This document shows, one piece after another, positions 24,846 to 32,753 of a stretch of DNA of 38,782 nucleotides. The translations under genes were made by a program, and so were the position numbers. The DNA is from RGIG2000 sp045612665. Lineage in GTDB: Bacteria > Bacillota > Clostridia > Oscillospirales > CAG-272. The DNA is taken from positions 1-38,782 of the forward strand of contig JAZKZO010000023.1 in NCBI GenBank assembly GCA_045612665.1, given 5' to 3'. Within the stretch, counting starts at the first letter, position 1. The number at the start of each line of letters is the position of its first letter. Under the pieces are notes generated by a model, which was given only the letters and a program-made list of their open reading frames with translations, was not told where the DNA came from and did no database searches.

Positions 24846-26105
24846 CTAGTTTTTAAGGAATTTTTGGAACATTCCCTTAGTTTTAGCATCTACAACCGCT
24901 TCAACTAAAACTCCTTCATCAATATATTTGGTGTTTCTTATTTCAGCTAATTTATACAGTGAATTTAATGCGCCCTGCTCGGTATAAGGAAACAAAAACA
25001 GCTCCGCGCTCTTTCCGGCTCTGCACATTTGCTCGAGCTGCTCTTGAAGCTCCTCAAGCCCTTCTCCGTTTTTAGCGCTTATAGCGACAACGCGAGCGCT
25101 CGAGGATTTAAAAAGCCTTAAATCGTAAAGTCTTTCAGGGGTGCACAAATCGGACTTGTTAAAGACGTAAAGCCTTGGCTTATCAGACACATTTAGATTC
25201 TCTAAAATGCCCTCAGTAACAGCCATATGAGAAAGGCACTCCTCATCCGATGCATCAACTACAATGATTAAAAAATCACAATATACCGCCTCGTCAAGAG
25301 TCGAGCGAAATGCGTGAATTAAATGATGCGGAAGCTTGCGTATAAATCCTACCGTATCGGTAATAAGCATACTTATTCCGCTTGGGAGCTCGTATTTTCT
25401 AGTTGTTGGATCAAGTGTTGCGAAAAGCTTGTCCTCAGCCAAAATTCCTGCACCCGTGAGAAGGTTTAGAAGTGTGGATTTTCCTGCGTTTGTATAGCCT
25501 GCAATACAAGCCTTAACTACACCGCTTCTATCTCTTTGAGCACGCATTGTGAGCCTATTCTTTTCAAGCTCTCTAAGCTCGTTTTGCAAGAATGCTATTC
25601 TAGAGGAAAGTCTTCTTCTATCAATTTCAAGCTTGCTTTCTCCAGGTCCTCTCGTGCCGATACCGCCACCGAGCCTTGACATATCCTTGCCCTTGCCCAT
25701 AAGTCTAGGTGCGGTATACTTTAACTGCGCTAGCTCAACCTGTATTTTTCCCTCTGCGCTTGTTGCGTGAAGGGCGAAAATATCCAAAATGAGCATGCTT
25801 CTATCGATTACGTCGGCATCGGTTGCATTTTCTATATTTTTGATTTGAGCAGGCGTCAACTCACAGTCAAAAACTATCTTTTTAATATTATTGTTTTTGC
25901 ACAGCTCGCTCAATTCCTCGAGTTTTCCTTCGCCAACGCAGGTGGCAACGTCGGGAGAATTTTTCATTTGCGTAAGAACCGCAAAAACCTCTCCACCGGC
26001 AGTATCCACGAGTCTTTCAAGCTCCGCAAGGGAGCGCTCCGCCTCCTCTTGTGAGCCTTGAGGATAAACGGACACCGTTATTACTCTATTATCAATTTTT
26101 TCCAT
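24846..26105 (-). CDS. hflX: Ribosome-associated GTPase HflX
   Basis: GTPase that binds the 50S subunit and rescues or splits stalled ribosomes in studied bacteria. N-terminal HflX domain with the glycine-rich linker (RLGGGIGTRGPGESKLE) and a coiled-coil segment, then the GTPase motifs GYTNAGKST (G1), TLDPTT (G2), DTVGF (G3), NKSD (G4) and SAKNGEG (G5). The 419 residues are typical. GGAGG before the ATG supports the start. It lies after the rpmE terminator and before yigZ, probably one unit with yigZ. Confidence 0.96.
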   Translation of the reverse strand: MEKIDNRVITVSVYPQGSQEEAERSLAELERLVDTAGGEVFAVLTQMKNSPDVATCVGEGKLEELSELCKNNNIKKIVFDCELTPAQIKNIENATDADVIDRSMLILDIFALHATSAEGKIQVELAQLKYTAPRLMGKGKDMSRLGGGIGTRGPGESKLEIDRRRLSSRIAFLQNELRELEKNRLTMRAQRDRSGVVKACIAGYTNAGKSTLLNLLTGAGILAEDKLFATLDPTTRKYELPSGISMLITDTVGFIRKLPHHLIHAFRSTLDEAVYCDFLIIVVDASDEECLSHMAVTEGILENLNVSDKPRLYVFNKSDLCTPERLYDLRLFKSSSARVVAISAKNGEGLEELQEQLEQMCRAGKSAELFLFPYTEQGALNSLYKLAEIRNTKYIDEGVLVEAVVDAKTKGMFQKFLKN

Positions 26106-26120
26106 AAATCCTCCGAGGAA

Positions 26121-26148
26121 ATTAAAAAGGCAAGCGTTGCTTGCCCGT
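26121..26148 (-). terminator. Terminator of rpmE
   Basis: On the minus strand GGCAAGC, AAC loop, GCTTGCC (26129-26135 and 26139-26145), then TTTTTAATTT. It lies in the short gap in front of hflX, so hflX needs readthrough or a promoter not seen here. Confidence 0.85.
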
Positions 26149-26157
26149 TTTAATTAC

Positions 26158-26361
26158 TTATTTTACACCGTTAAGACGTCTCTTGAACTTGTCAACGCGT
26201 CCGCCAGCATCTACCAATTTCTGCTTTCCTGTGAAGAAAGGATGGCACTTTGCGCAAATTTCAACTGAGATATCACCTTTAGTGGTTTTAGTAACTACGG
26301 TGTTACCGCAAGCACATTTGATTGTTGCTTCCTTGTATTCTGGATGAAGTCCTGCTTTCAT
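26158..26361 (-). CDS. rpmE: 50S ribosomal protein L31 (zinc form)
   Basis: Large-subunit protein L31. MKAGLHPEYKEATIKCACGN, then ISVEICAKCHPFFTGKQK and the end VDKFKRRLN are family features. The four cysteines (16, 18, 36, 39 in the 67-residue form) mark the zinc-binding type rather than the zinc-free paralogue. The ATG at 26361 is preferred; an in-frame GTG at 26370 overlaps the AGAGGTG ribosome binding site. It follows the sigE gene but has its own promoter. Confidence 0.96.
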   Translation of the reverse strand: MKAGLHPEYKEATIKCACGNTVVTKTTKGDISVEICAKCHPFFTGKQKLVDAGGRVDKFKRRLNGVK

Positions 26362-26404
26362 TATTTTCACCTCTTTGCAAAATAGTTCTTATAATTTTCG
26401 ACTT

Positions 26405-26434
26405 ATTATACTACACATCTAATACAAAAGTCAA
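26405..26434 (-). promoter_or_regulatory. Sigma-A promoter of rpmE
   Basis: On the minus strand TTGACT (26429-26434), an 18-base spacer and TATAAT (26405-26410), 18 bases beyond the sigE stop. No sigE terminator is visible before it. Confidence 0.75.
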
Positions 26435-26452
26435 GACTTTTTTCAAATATTT

Positions 26453-27151
26453 TTAAATTTTTGCTTCTATCTCTTTTTTTAGGCGCTTAATTATCTTTTT
26501 TTCGAGTCTTGAAATGTAAGATTGAGAGATGCCAAGCTCGTCTGCTACCTCTTTTTGAGTTTTCTCTCTACCGTCAATGAAGCCATACCTTAAATTGATA
26601 ATTATTTGCTCTCTTTTTCCTAGCTTTGAGAGAGCCTCAGAAATGATTTTCTTATCTTCACTTTTTTCTATGTTTTTGTAGACCGTATCATCCTCGGTGC
26701 CCAAAACATCGGACAACAAGAGTTCATTCCCGTCCCAATCCGTATTTAAAGGCTCATCAATTGATATTTCCATATGCCTGTTACTGTTTTTTCTTATATA
26801 CATCAATATTTCATTTTCAATGCATCTTGATGCATATGTGGCAAGCTTTATGTTTTTATCCGATTTATAAGTGTTAATGGCTTTTACAAGACCTATTGTG
26901 CCAATTGAAATAAGATCCTCAAGAGGCGTACCTGCGGTTTCGAATTTTTTAGCTATGTAAACTACTAGCCTTAAATTATGCTCTATTAGGATGCTAGATT
27001 TGTCGGGATCTTTCTCCATTTGTGCAATAATTTCAGACTCTACCTCTGGATCCAGAGGCGGTGGAAGAGTTTCCGGACCGTTTATGTAAAAGATTTCTTT
27101 TTTATCAAATAATCTTGAGAAAAATAGCTTTATTTTTTCAAAAAATTTCAT
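26453..27151 (-). CDS. sigE: Sporulation sigma factor sigma-E
   Basis: Early mother-cell sigma factor. The first ~27 residues (FFEKIKLFFSRLFDKKEIFY) are an amphipathic, membrane-binding pro-sequence, and the following YINGPETLPPPL matches the cleavage neighbourhood known from pro-sigma-E. Region 2 (NLRLVVYIAKKF, LEDLISIGTIGLVKAINTYK, LATYASRCIENEILMYIRK) and region 4 (REQIIINLRYGFIDGREKTQ, ELGISQSYISRLEKKI) are complete in 232 residues. It is 13 bases downstream of spoIIGA, the expected processing protease. Unlike the Bacillus arrangement, sigG does not follow; rpmE does. Confidence 0.96.
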   Translation of the reverse strand: MKFFEKIKLFFSRLFDKKEIFYINGPETLPPPLDPEVESEIIAQMEKDPDKSSILIEHNLRLVVYIAKKFETAGTPLEDLISIGTIGLVKAINTYKSDKNIKLATYASRCIENEILMYIRKNSNRHMEISIDEPLNTDWDGNELLLSDVLGTEDDTVYKNIEKSEDKKIISEALSKLGKREQIIINLRYGFIDGREKTQKEVADELGISQSYISRLEKKIIKRLKKEIEAKI

Positions 27152-27164
27152 ATTTCTTTCCTAC

Positions 27165-27962
27165 CTATTTCATTAGTGCAGTCGGGACACACGCCTCATA
27201 GCCTGCAAAATCATTTTTATCTATCGAAGCAACAATCGCGCTTACCTCATTGCCGTTTATGCTTACAAAGGCTGGAGAAATGCCCTTTAAGAGCCCCTCG
27301 CCACCTACTGCGCTATACGGAATGTATCTTTTCTTAATGTCGGGAAGCTGAAGAATTTTCTTTCCAAGCTGAGTGCCTGACGAAATCAAAATCACACTTT
27401 TCCCTGACAACGGCTCTCGCAGCAAATTTCCCGAATCACAAAGAGCTCCAAGGCAATACTCCTTCTCTTCAATTTTTACAAGAACTTCTGCGCTCTTTAT
27501 ATCCTTTTCGCTTGAAAAAATGCGCCCTATTTGCACGGATGCGAGTATTGACAGGGACGCTATAACAAAAAACCTTGCTCCTGTATATACGGTTGTATAG
27601 TTGTAATTTTCTATGTATTTGGCTAAAATTTTGTTCAAAAACGAGTATAAAACACTCATAAATCCACCGAGCGAGGCACTAACTCCCCAATAAATTACAT
27701 ACAAAGCGGTAAATCTTTTAATACTTTTCTCAAAATATGCAATAAAACACATAAGAAAGGATACGAAAACGCCTAAAACGACCGAAATAGCAGAATTCAA
27801 CGTTAAAATAACGTCTAATACTCCGTATGCTCCACCTATCGCTGAGGCAATAAGTATTCTCTTTTTATGAATTTTCCTTTTCATAATGGACGCGGACAAA
27901 AACAGCGATACCAGGTCCATACTGAAATTTATTGCAAAAAGCATATCTGCATATATTTTCAA
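27165..27962 (-). CDS. spoIIGA: Sigma-E processing peptidase SpoIIGA
   Basis: Membrane aspartic protease that removes the pro-sequence of sigma-E. The N-terminal half has about five membrane segments (from YADMLFAINFSMDLVSLFLS). The C-terminal half carries the catalytic motif ALCDSGNLLREPLSGK with Asp176-Ser-Gly, followed by YIPYSAVGGEGLLKGI, both characteristic. The 265 residues are somewhat short for the family but the domains are complete. GGAG lies ahead of the ATG. Transcription is expected from the unusual promoter at 27982-28016. Confidence 0.93.
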   Translation of the reverse strand: MKIYADMLFAINFSMDLVSLFLSASIMKRKIHKKRILIASAIGGAYGVLDVILTLNSAISVVLGVFVSFLMCFIAYFEKSIKRFTALYVIYWGVSASLGGFMSVLYSFLNKILAKYIENYNYTTVYTGARFFVIASLSILASVQIGRIFSSEKDIKSAEVLVKIEEKEYCLGALCDSGNLLREPLSGKSVILISSGTQLGKKILQLPDIKKRYIPYSAVGGEGLLKGISPAFVSINGNEVSAIVASIDKNDFAGYEACVPTALMK

Positions 27963-27981
27963 TTATCTCATCTCCATTTTT

Positions 27982-28047
27982 ATTCTAAACCATACGATAT
28001 TAAAAAAATGTCGCAATATGGGGGGCGGAAAAATTTTTTGTGCGACA
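27982..28047 (-). promoter_or_regulatory. spoIIGA: Probable spoIIG promoter with Spo0A-like sites
   Basis: On the minus strand TTGCGA (28011-28016) and TAGAAT (27982-27987) are separated by 23 bases. Two TGTCGC sequences stand in inverted orientation at 28009-28014 and 28042-28047; each matches the Spo0A box TGTCGAA in the first five positions. Wide spacing with a Spo0A box at the -35 is the known design of the Bacillus subtilis spoIIG promoter; transfer to this genome is inference. Confidence 0.5.
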
Positions 28048-28067
28048 AAAAACACTTAAATTTATTC

Positions 28068-28096
28068 TTGAAATTCATCTTAATAGATGTTATACT
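28068..28096 (+). promoter_or_regulatory. Sigma-A promoter of the ABC exporter gene
   Basis: TTGAAA (28068-28073), a 17-base spacer and TATACT (28091-28096), followed by AAAGGAG before the ATG at 28132. Confidence 0.75.
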
Positions 28097-28131
28097 AATG
28101 ATAGTTATTTCTTTTTGAAAGGAGATATGCG

Positions 28132-30036
28132 ATGTTTGGAGGCCCTCCACCGTTCAAAAAATTCGACAACGGAATTAAAAAGCCTAGGTCGATTAAGGAA
28201 GTTCCGTCTTATCTTGGCAAGCTTATCGGCGGTTTCTTTTCAAGATACGCTTACATATTCAAGCTTGTTTGGGAAACGAGCCCTCTTATCCTCTTTGCGA
28301 TGGCTTTTTCGTCCATTTTTAACGGTATTACGCCTGTTTTAGGTGCGTTTGTATCCGCAGAGCTTATAAACTCTCTTGTTGATTTGTATCACGGACTTGA
28401 CGTAAAAAGCGACGTTCTATTTTGGATTTCGATGCAATTTGGATACCTGGTAATACAAGGAATCGTTTCAACTCTCTACAACGCAATTATTAGAATTCTA
28501 AGTGAAAAGGTTGTAAACCACATAAAGGTTAAAATCATAACAAAATCTAAGGAAATAGACCTTGCTCAGTTTGATTTGCCTGAATTTTATGAAAAATTCG
28601 AAAATGCATCAAGAGAGGCAGGCTTCCGCCCTGTTCAAATTTTAAGCTCCACTTTTAGCATGATTAGCACACTTATTAGCGTTGTTTCATTTATTGCAGT
28701 CCTTTCTGCGCTTGATTGGAGAGCTCCACTTCTTATAATCGTATTTGCATTACCTGCGGCGATTATTAAGTTTGTTTACGGAAGAAAGAATTTCTTATAC
28801 ATGCGTCGCCATTCAAAGGAAAGACGTTTAATGGAATACTATTCATCCGTTATGACAAACAAGGATATCGTAAAAGAGGTTCGTCTCTTTAATTTGTCCG
28901 ACGTTTTTATTGGAAAATTCCAAAACACCTTTAAAAGATACTACAAGGGTATGAAAAGCCTTGTTATACGTGAGAATATTTGGCATATTATCATAACGAT
29001 AGTAACTGCAGCTGTCAATGCGCTTTTATTCTTGTATATTGCCTTGAACGTTTCGCCAGGTGGTCTTACCGTCGGTGATTTCTCGCTTTACTCCGGTTCT
29101 CTTAATTCTATTATAGGCTGTGTAGGCACTCTCGTTTCTACTACTGCAACAATTTACGAGGGCACACTGTTTATCGATAATATGATTGCCTTTAACAAGG
29201 TTGAAAGAAAAATCGTTCCTATTTTGGATGAGCCGGCTTCAGTAAAAAAGAACACCGCTCACACAATTGAATTTAAAAACGTTTACTTCTCTTACCCAGG
29301 CTCTGACAGATATGTTCTTAAGAACATAAATTTCAAGCTCAACGGTGGAGATACTGCCGTTTTGGTAGGACTTAACGGTGCAGGAAAAACAACTCTTATC
29401 AAGCTTCTTACAAGATTATACGATCCAAGCGAGGGTGTTATTCTTCTTGACGGACGCGACATTCGTGAATATGACCTTGACGAGCTATATTCCATTTATG
29501 GAATAATTTTCCAAGACTTCGGTAAATACGCCGTTCAAGCTAGTGAAAATATTTGCTTTGGAGACATTGAAAAGGGCTTTAATGAGGAAGATATGGTTCG
29601 CGCGGCAACTCAAAGCGGAGCGAGTGATTTTATCGACCGTCTTCCCAAAAAATACGACACTTATCTTTCAAAATTCTTTGAAGAGGACGGCACTGAGCTT
29701 TCTATTGGTCAATGGCAAAAGCTTGCTGTTGCAAGAGCCTTCTATTCCGATTCGGACATTTTGATTCTTGATGAGCCAACCGCTTCTCTTGACGCACTTG
29801 CCGAGCAACAAATTTTCAATCAAATCGATTCCTTGCGCGAGGATATGACCACAATTTTCGTTTCGCACAGGCTTTCCAGTGCAACGAGAGCTGACGTTAT
29901 TATCGTTCTTGAAATGGGTGAAATTGTTGAAATGGGAAATCACGCTGAGCTGATGGCTTTAAACGGCAAGTATCACGAGCTATTCTCTGCACAGGCCGAA
30001 AGATACATTAACTATCTAGATAAAAACGAAAAATAA
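28132..30036 (+). CDS. ABC exporter half-transporter (fused permease and ATPase)
   Basis: Membrane-bound exporter subunit of 634 residues, expected to work as a homodimer. N-terminal membrane domain with about six segments (TSPLILFAMAFSSIFNGI, LVSTTATIYEG region last), then an ATPase with Walker A GLNGAGKTTLIK, Q-loop IIFQDFGKYAVQASENICFG, signature LSIGQWQKLAVARAF, Walker B ILILDEPTASLD and switch His in VSHRLSSATRAD. The Q-loop and LSIGQWQ style resemble peptide or lantibiotic exporters, but there is no peptidase domain and no precursor peptide or modification gene nearby. The substrate is unknown. It is a single-gene unit ending in a bidirectional terminator, divergent from spoIIGA. Confidence 0.9.
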   Translation: MFGGPPPFKKFDNGIKKPRSIKEVPSYLGKLIGGFFSRYAYIFKLVWETSPLILFAMAFSSIFNGITPVLGAFVSAELINSLVDLYHGLDVKSDVLFWISMQFGYLVIQGIVSTLYNAIIRILSEKVVNHIKVKIITKSKEIDLAQFDLPEFYEKFENASREAGFRPVQILSSTFSMISTLISVVSFIAVLSALDWRAPLLIIVFALPAAIIKFVYGRKNFLYMRRHSKERRLMEYYSSVMTNKDIVKEVRLFNLSDVFIGKFQNTFKRYYKGMKSLVIRENIWHIIITIVTAAVNALLFLYIALNVSPGGLTVGDFSLYSGSLNSIIGCVGTLVSTTATIYEGTLFIDNMIAFNKVERKIVPILDEPASVKKNTAHTIEFKNVYFSYPGSDRYVLKNINFKLNGGDTAVLVGLNGAGKTTLIKLLTRLYDPSEGVILLDGRDIREYDLDELYSIYGIIFQDFGKYAVQASENICFGDIEKGFNEEDMVRAATQSGASDFIDRLPKKYDTYLSKFFEEDGTELSIGQWQKLAVARAFYSDSDILILDEPTASLDALAEQQIFNQIDSLREDMTTIFVSHRLSSATRADVIIVLEMGEIVEMGNHAELMALNGKYHELFSAQAERYINYLDKNEK

Positions 30037-30039
30037 ATA

Positions 30040-30068
30040 AAAAAATCAGGCGTAATGCCTGATTTTTT
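30040..30068. terminator. Bidirectional terminator after the ABC exporter
   Basis: AATCAGGC (30044-30051), GTAAT loop, GCCTGATT (30057-30064), with A-run on the left and T-run on the right; serves both convergent genes. Confidence 0.85.
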
Positions 30069-30708
30069 ACGTTAAGGAAGAAGTAACAACGTCCTTTTCT
30101 TTGTTTACGCAATATCCGTATGACGTGCGAAGAATAAGCGGTTTTCTGTAATTTTCTTTACATTTATGATTTATATAAGACACATATTTAGAAATTGACG
30201 ACGGCGAAATTTTTAAGCCTGTATATTCAAGAATTTCCTCATCAGTAAAGGTCTTTTGAGGATTATAAGCCAAAAATCTTGCGATTTTATACTCTGTTTT
30301 GGTGAGAAAAAGACGCTTGCGTGCAAAATAAATGTCCTTATCCTCTTCATCAATCAAGGCATTACCGACAAAATCCTGCTTTAAATTGTATCCGTATTCA
30401 TTTTTTATAATATCTCTTATTACATCGTCAGTTAGCTTACCGTCCTCGGAAACAATAATTCTTCTAAACGTGCCTGTTTTGGTTGGTTCTCTTTTCAAAA
30501 GCGAAACTGCAACCGTGCCTTGAGAGCTAATGCTTCTAACTAAATAGTCAATTTCGCTCGGCTTTGGCATTATAAACACCGTCAAAATAGGCTTGGTTAA
30601 ATACTCCCAATTTTCATAGGTGTCTATTTTGAAATTAATTTCGGTATCGCGCAATGCCCTTTTCAATTCTTTTCTGCGAAATTCGTTATCATCAAAAATA
30701 AGTACCAT
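30067..30708 (-). CDS. Atypical response regulator with degenerate receiver and OmpR-type winged helix
   Basis: Predicted transcription factor of 213 residues. The N-terminal part starts like a receiver domain (LIFDDNEFRRKEL, with Asp6-Asp7), but at the third strand (TVFIMPKP, about 43-50) a hydrophobic residue stands where the phosphorylated Asp should be, and the segment is short. The C-terminal part (about 130-203) is an OmpR/PhoB-type winged helix: LFLTKTEYKIARFLAYNP, DEEILEYTGL, SSISKYVSYINHK, LILRTSYGYCVN. No histidine kinase gene is adjacent. It would therefore act without classical phosphorylation. Divergent from the DUF4830 gene with a 77-base gap holding an inverted repeat, a plausible autoregulatory site. 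Confidence 0.75.
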   Translation of the reverse strand: MVLIFDDNEFRRKELKRALRDTEINFKIDTYENWEYLTKPILTVFIMPKPSEIDYLVRSISSQGTVAVSLLKREPTKTGTFRRIIVSEDGKLTDDVIRDIIKNEYGYNLKQDFVGNALIDEEDKDIYFARKRLFLTKTEYKIARFLAYNPQKTFTDEEILEYTGLKISPSSISKYVSYINHKCKENYRKPLILRTSYGYCVNKEKDVVTSSLT

Positions 30709-30744
30709 TTTTCACCTTTTGTAATAATTTCCAAAAACGCAAAA

Positions 30745-30763
30745 TAGTATGTAGTAAATACTA
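30745..30763. promoter_or_regulatory. Inverted repeat between divergent regulator and DUF4830 genes
   Basis: TAGTAT (30745-30750), seven bases, ATACTA (30758-30763). It is the only clear dyad in the 77-base divergent gap and a candidate operator for the adjacent regulator. No confident promoter boxes were recognised in the gap. Confidence 0.4.
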
Positions 30764-30785
30764 AAACGCACTAAGGAGATTTAAA

Positions 30786-31280
30786 ATGTTTGTTTATTCG
30801 TTTAAGGCGTCTACCTTAAAATTCTTTGGGGTTATATGCATAAGCCTTGTGTTGCTTATAGCTCTTGTATTTTTGATACCTACATATTCCAAGGATACAA
30901 CTGCTGAAATAGCTCTTTTTAATGAAAATATATCCTTTGATAAGGTAAAGAATGCATCCGACGTAAAGGAATTTCTCTCGCAATATGGTTGGGAGGTTGA
31001 ATCCGAGCCGTTTGAGGAATGCGAAATAACAATTCCAAAGGAATTTGACAAGGTAATGACCTCATACAATGAAATTCAAAAGCAACAGGGACTTGATCTA
31101 TCAAAATATGCCAAAAAAAGTGCTAAAAGATACACTTATAAAATAACAAATTATCCCGATTATAACGGAACGGTATATGCCAACGTAATCGTATATAGAG
31201 ATAAGGTAATTAGCGGTGATATATGCTCGGCTGATGCAAAGGGCTTTATTCACACCTTACCTATGCCATCCTCAAAATAA
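30786..31280 (+). CDS. DUF4830-domain membrane-anchored protein
   Basis: A 164-residue protein with one N-terminal membrane segment (FFGVICISLVLLIALVFLIP) and an extracytoplasmic domain. The pattern EFLSQYGWEVESEPFE, ITIPKEFDKVMTSYNEIQKQ, GLDLSKYAKKSAKRYTYKIT, YANVIVYRDKVISGDICSAD and GFIHTLP matches what I recall of DUF4830, a family of unknown function common in Clostridia. AAGGAG before the ATG supports the start. It lies between the divergent pseudo-receiver regulator and the spoIIIA operon and ends in its own terminator, so it is not part of spoIIIA. A role in the cell envelope or sporulation is only a guess. Confidence 0.75.
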   Translation: MFVYSFKASTLKFFGVICISLVLLIALVFLIPTYSKDTTAEIALFNENISFDKVKNASDVKEFLSQYGWEVESEPFEECEITIPKEFDKVMTSYNEIQKQQGLDLSKYAKKSAKRYTYKITNYPDYNGTVYANVIVYRDKVISGDICSADAKGFIHTLPMPSSK

Positions 31281-31299
31281 TTTTACCATAAAATTCCTA

Positions 31300-31324
31300 A
31301 AAAGCAAGGTTTTTCCTTGCTTTT
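31300..31324 (+). terminator. Terminator of the DUF4830 gene
   Basis: AGCAAGG (31303-31309), short T loop, CCTTGCT (31315-31321), then TTTTGTTCTTTTT. Confidence 0.75.
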
Positions 31325-31376
31325 GTTCTTTTTGTAATACTTTTTGAATATGCTTGTACAGGTTGGAGGTGAAAAT

Positions 31377-32300
31377 ATGCGATATCAAATGCTTTTTGAC
31401 AAAAGACTTGACGACGTGCTTTCATACACCTTGAAAAGACTTCCCTCTTGGATTGGGACAAGTATTGTTGAGCTTATTTGCAAAAGAAGGCTGACAAGTA
31501 TAAATGAAATTCGTTTACATAGCAACTCTTTTTTATGCTTGATTGCCGACTCGAAAAATATAAAAACCGATATAATCCTTACTCAAGATGATATAAACGA
31601 AATCATAAATTTGCTTTGCGAGGGCTCGTTATACGCACATTTTGACACTATTAAAGAAGGATATATAAGCATCGGTAAAGGGATTCGAGCGGGGATTTGT
31701 GGGCGTGCCAGCATAGAAAACGGAAAAATAAGTGCTATAAACGATATTACCTCTATCAACATACGACTCCCAAAAAGAATCTTTAACGGTGCTGATTATC
31801 TTTTTAATTTATTAAAGGAAAGCGAGTTTTCAAAATCAGTAATTCTTTATTCTCGTCCGGGAGTCGGCAAAACAAGTATCTTGCGAGAGCTTATATATAA
31901 GATTTCAAGCGAAGATCCACCTCCAAGGCATGCGGTAATAGACAGTCGTGAGGAGATTACTCCGTTTATGAAAAGCGAAGAAATAAGCTCCGATATTTTT
32001 ATATCATATCCTAAAGGGCTAGCAATAGAAATTGCAACAAAAAGTATGACTCCTGAGCTTATAATTTGCGACGAAATATCCTCGGAAAGCGAGGCAACAG
32101 CGATTTTAAAATCTTCAAATAGCGGTGTTAAGATAATTGCTACCGCGCACGCAGACTCGTTTGAGGAGCTTTGCTCAAAGGAAATTTTAAAGGAGCTATT
32201 TTCGCACAAGGTTTTTGATTTTGCTCTCGGAATTTCAAGAAAGTACGGCTCAAAAAAATACGAATTTACTTTAGATACTCTTTGCGAGGCAAAAAAATGA
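31377..32300 (+). CDS. spoIIIAA: Stage III sporulation protein AA
   Basis: Secretion-type ATPase of the SpoIIIA-SpoIIQ channel made in the mother cell during engulfment. Walker A is SRPGVGKTSILREL, with VIDSREEITPF, a Walker-B-like ELIICDEISSESEA and ATAHADSFEEL following; 307 residues is the usual length. The ATG at 31377 is chosen because GGAGGTGAAA stands just before it; the TTG or ATG farther upstream have no such site. First gene of the operon AA-AG. A sigma-E promoter is expected upstream, but I could not identify convincing boxes between the terminator and the start. Confidence 0.94.
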   Translation: MRYQMLFDKRLDDVLSYTLKRLPSWIGTSIVELICKRRLTSINEIRLHSNSFLCLIADSKNIKTDIILTQDDINEIINLLCEGSLYAHFDTIKEGYISIGKGIRAGICGRASIENGKISAINDITSINIRLPKRIFNGADYLFNLLKESEFSKSVILYSRPGVGKTSILRELIYKISSEDPPPRHAVIDSREEITPFMKSEEISSDIFISYPKGLAIEIATKSMTPELIICDEISSESEATAILKSSNSGVKIIATAHADSFEELCSKEILKELFSHKVFDFALGISRKYGSKKYEFTLDTLCEAKK

Positions 32301-32746
32301 AAATTTTAGGGTCTTTATTTATCTTGATTGCTTCAATAAGCTCTTGCGTTGTATACGAAAGGTCCGAAAAATCAAAAATTTCCTCGGCAAAAGAGATTTG
32401 TGAGCTTATTCGATACATAAAATCTCAAATTGAATATTTTTCAACGCCGATTAGCAAGATTTTTGCATCATACGCAGAAAAAAGCCCTCTTCTTAGCGAG
32501 CTTTGCGAAAAAAGGCTTGATTTGGCTAAAAAATCACTTGACAAGGATGATTTTAAGACTGTTAGCGAGTTTTTTACCACCCTTGGCAAGGGATTAAGAG
32601 ATGAGGAGCTTTCTCTCTGCTCTTACACATTAGAGACGCTTGAAAACAGCATTGCAAAAAAGGAAAAGGATTATCCTGATAAAATAAAGGTTTTTCGCGC
32701 CATGGCATTATTTTTTGGCTTTTGCGTTGTAATTTTACTTATATAG
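32297..32746 (+). CDS. spoIIIAB: Stage III sporulation protein AB
   Basis: Membrane protein of the SpoIIIA complex, structurally like the GspF/PilC inner-membrane component of type II secretion. An N-terminal hydrophobic segment (ILGSLFILIASISSCVVY), helical middle (EICELIRYIKSQIEYF, LLSELC) and a C-terminal membrane segment (AMALFFGFCVVILLI) fit the family; 149 residues against about 170 in Bacillus. The ATG at 32297 overlaps the spoIIIAA stop as ATGA, with GAGG seven bases upstream; a TTG 15 bases earlier was rejected. Confidence 0.92.
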   Translation: MKILGSLFILIASISSCVVYERSEKSKISSAKEICELIRYIKSQIEYFSTPISKIFASYAEKSPLLSELCEKRLDLAKKSLDKDDFKTVSEFFTTLGKGLRDEELSLCSYTLETLENSIAKKEKDYPDKIKVFRAMALFFGFCVVILLI

Positions 32747-32753
32747 GTGTTAA

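Noticed and set aside
27963..28131. Switch from mainly leftward to mainly rightward genes, as at a replication origin
   Set aside because: No dnaA gene, DnaA box cluster or AT-rich unwinding region is visible, and neither flank carries the genes normally at an origin; it is an ordinary divergent intergenic region.
30709..30785. Sigma-F/sigma-G promoter (AATACTA) for the DUF4830 gene
   Set aside because: Only the -10-like part matches and no suitable -35 element lies upstream, so I cannot support forespore expression.
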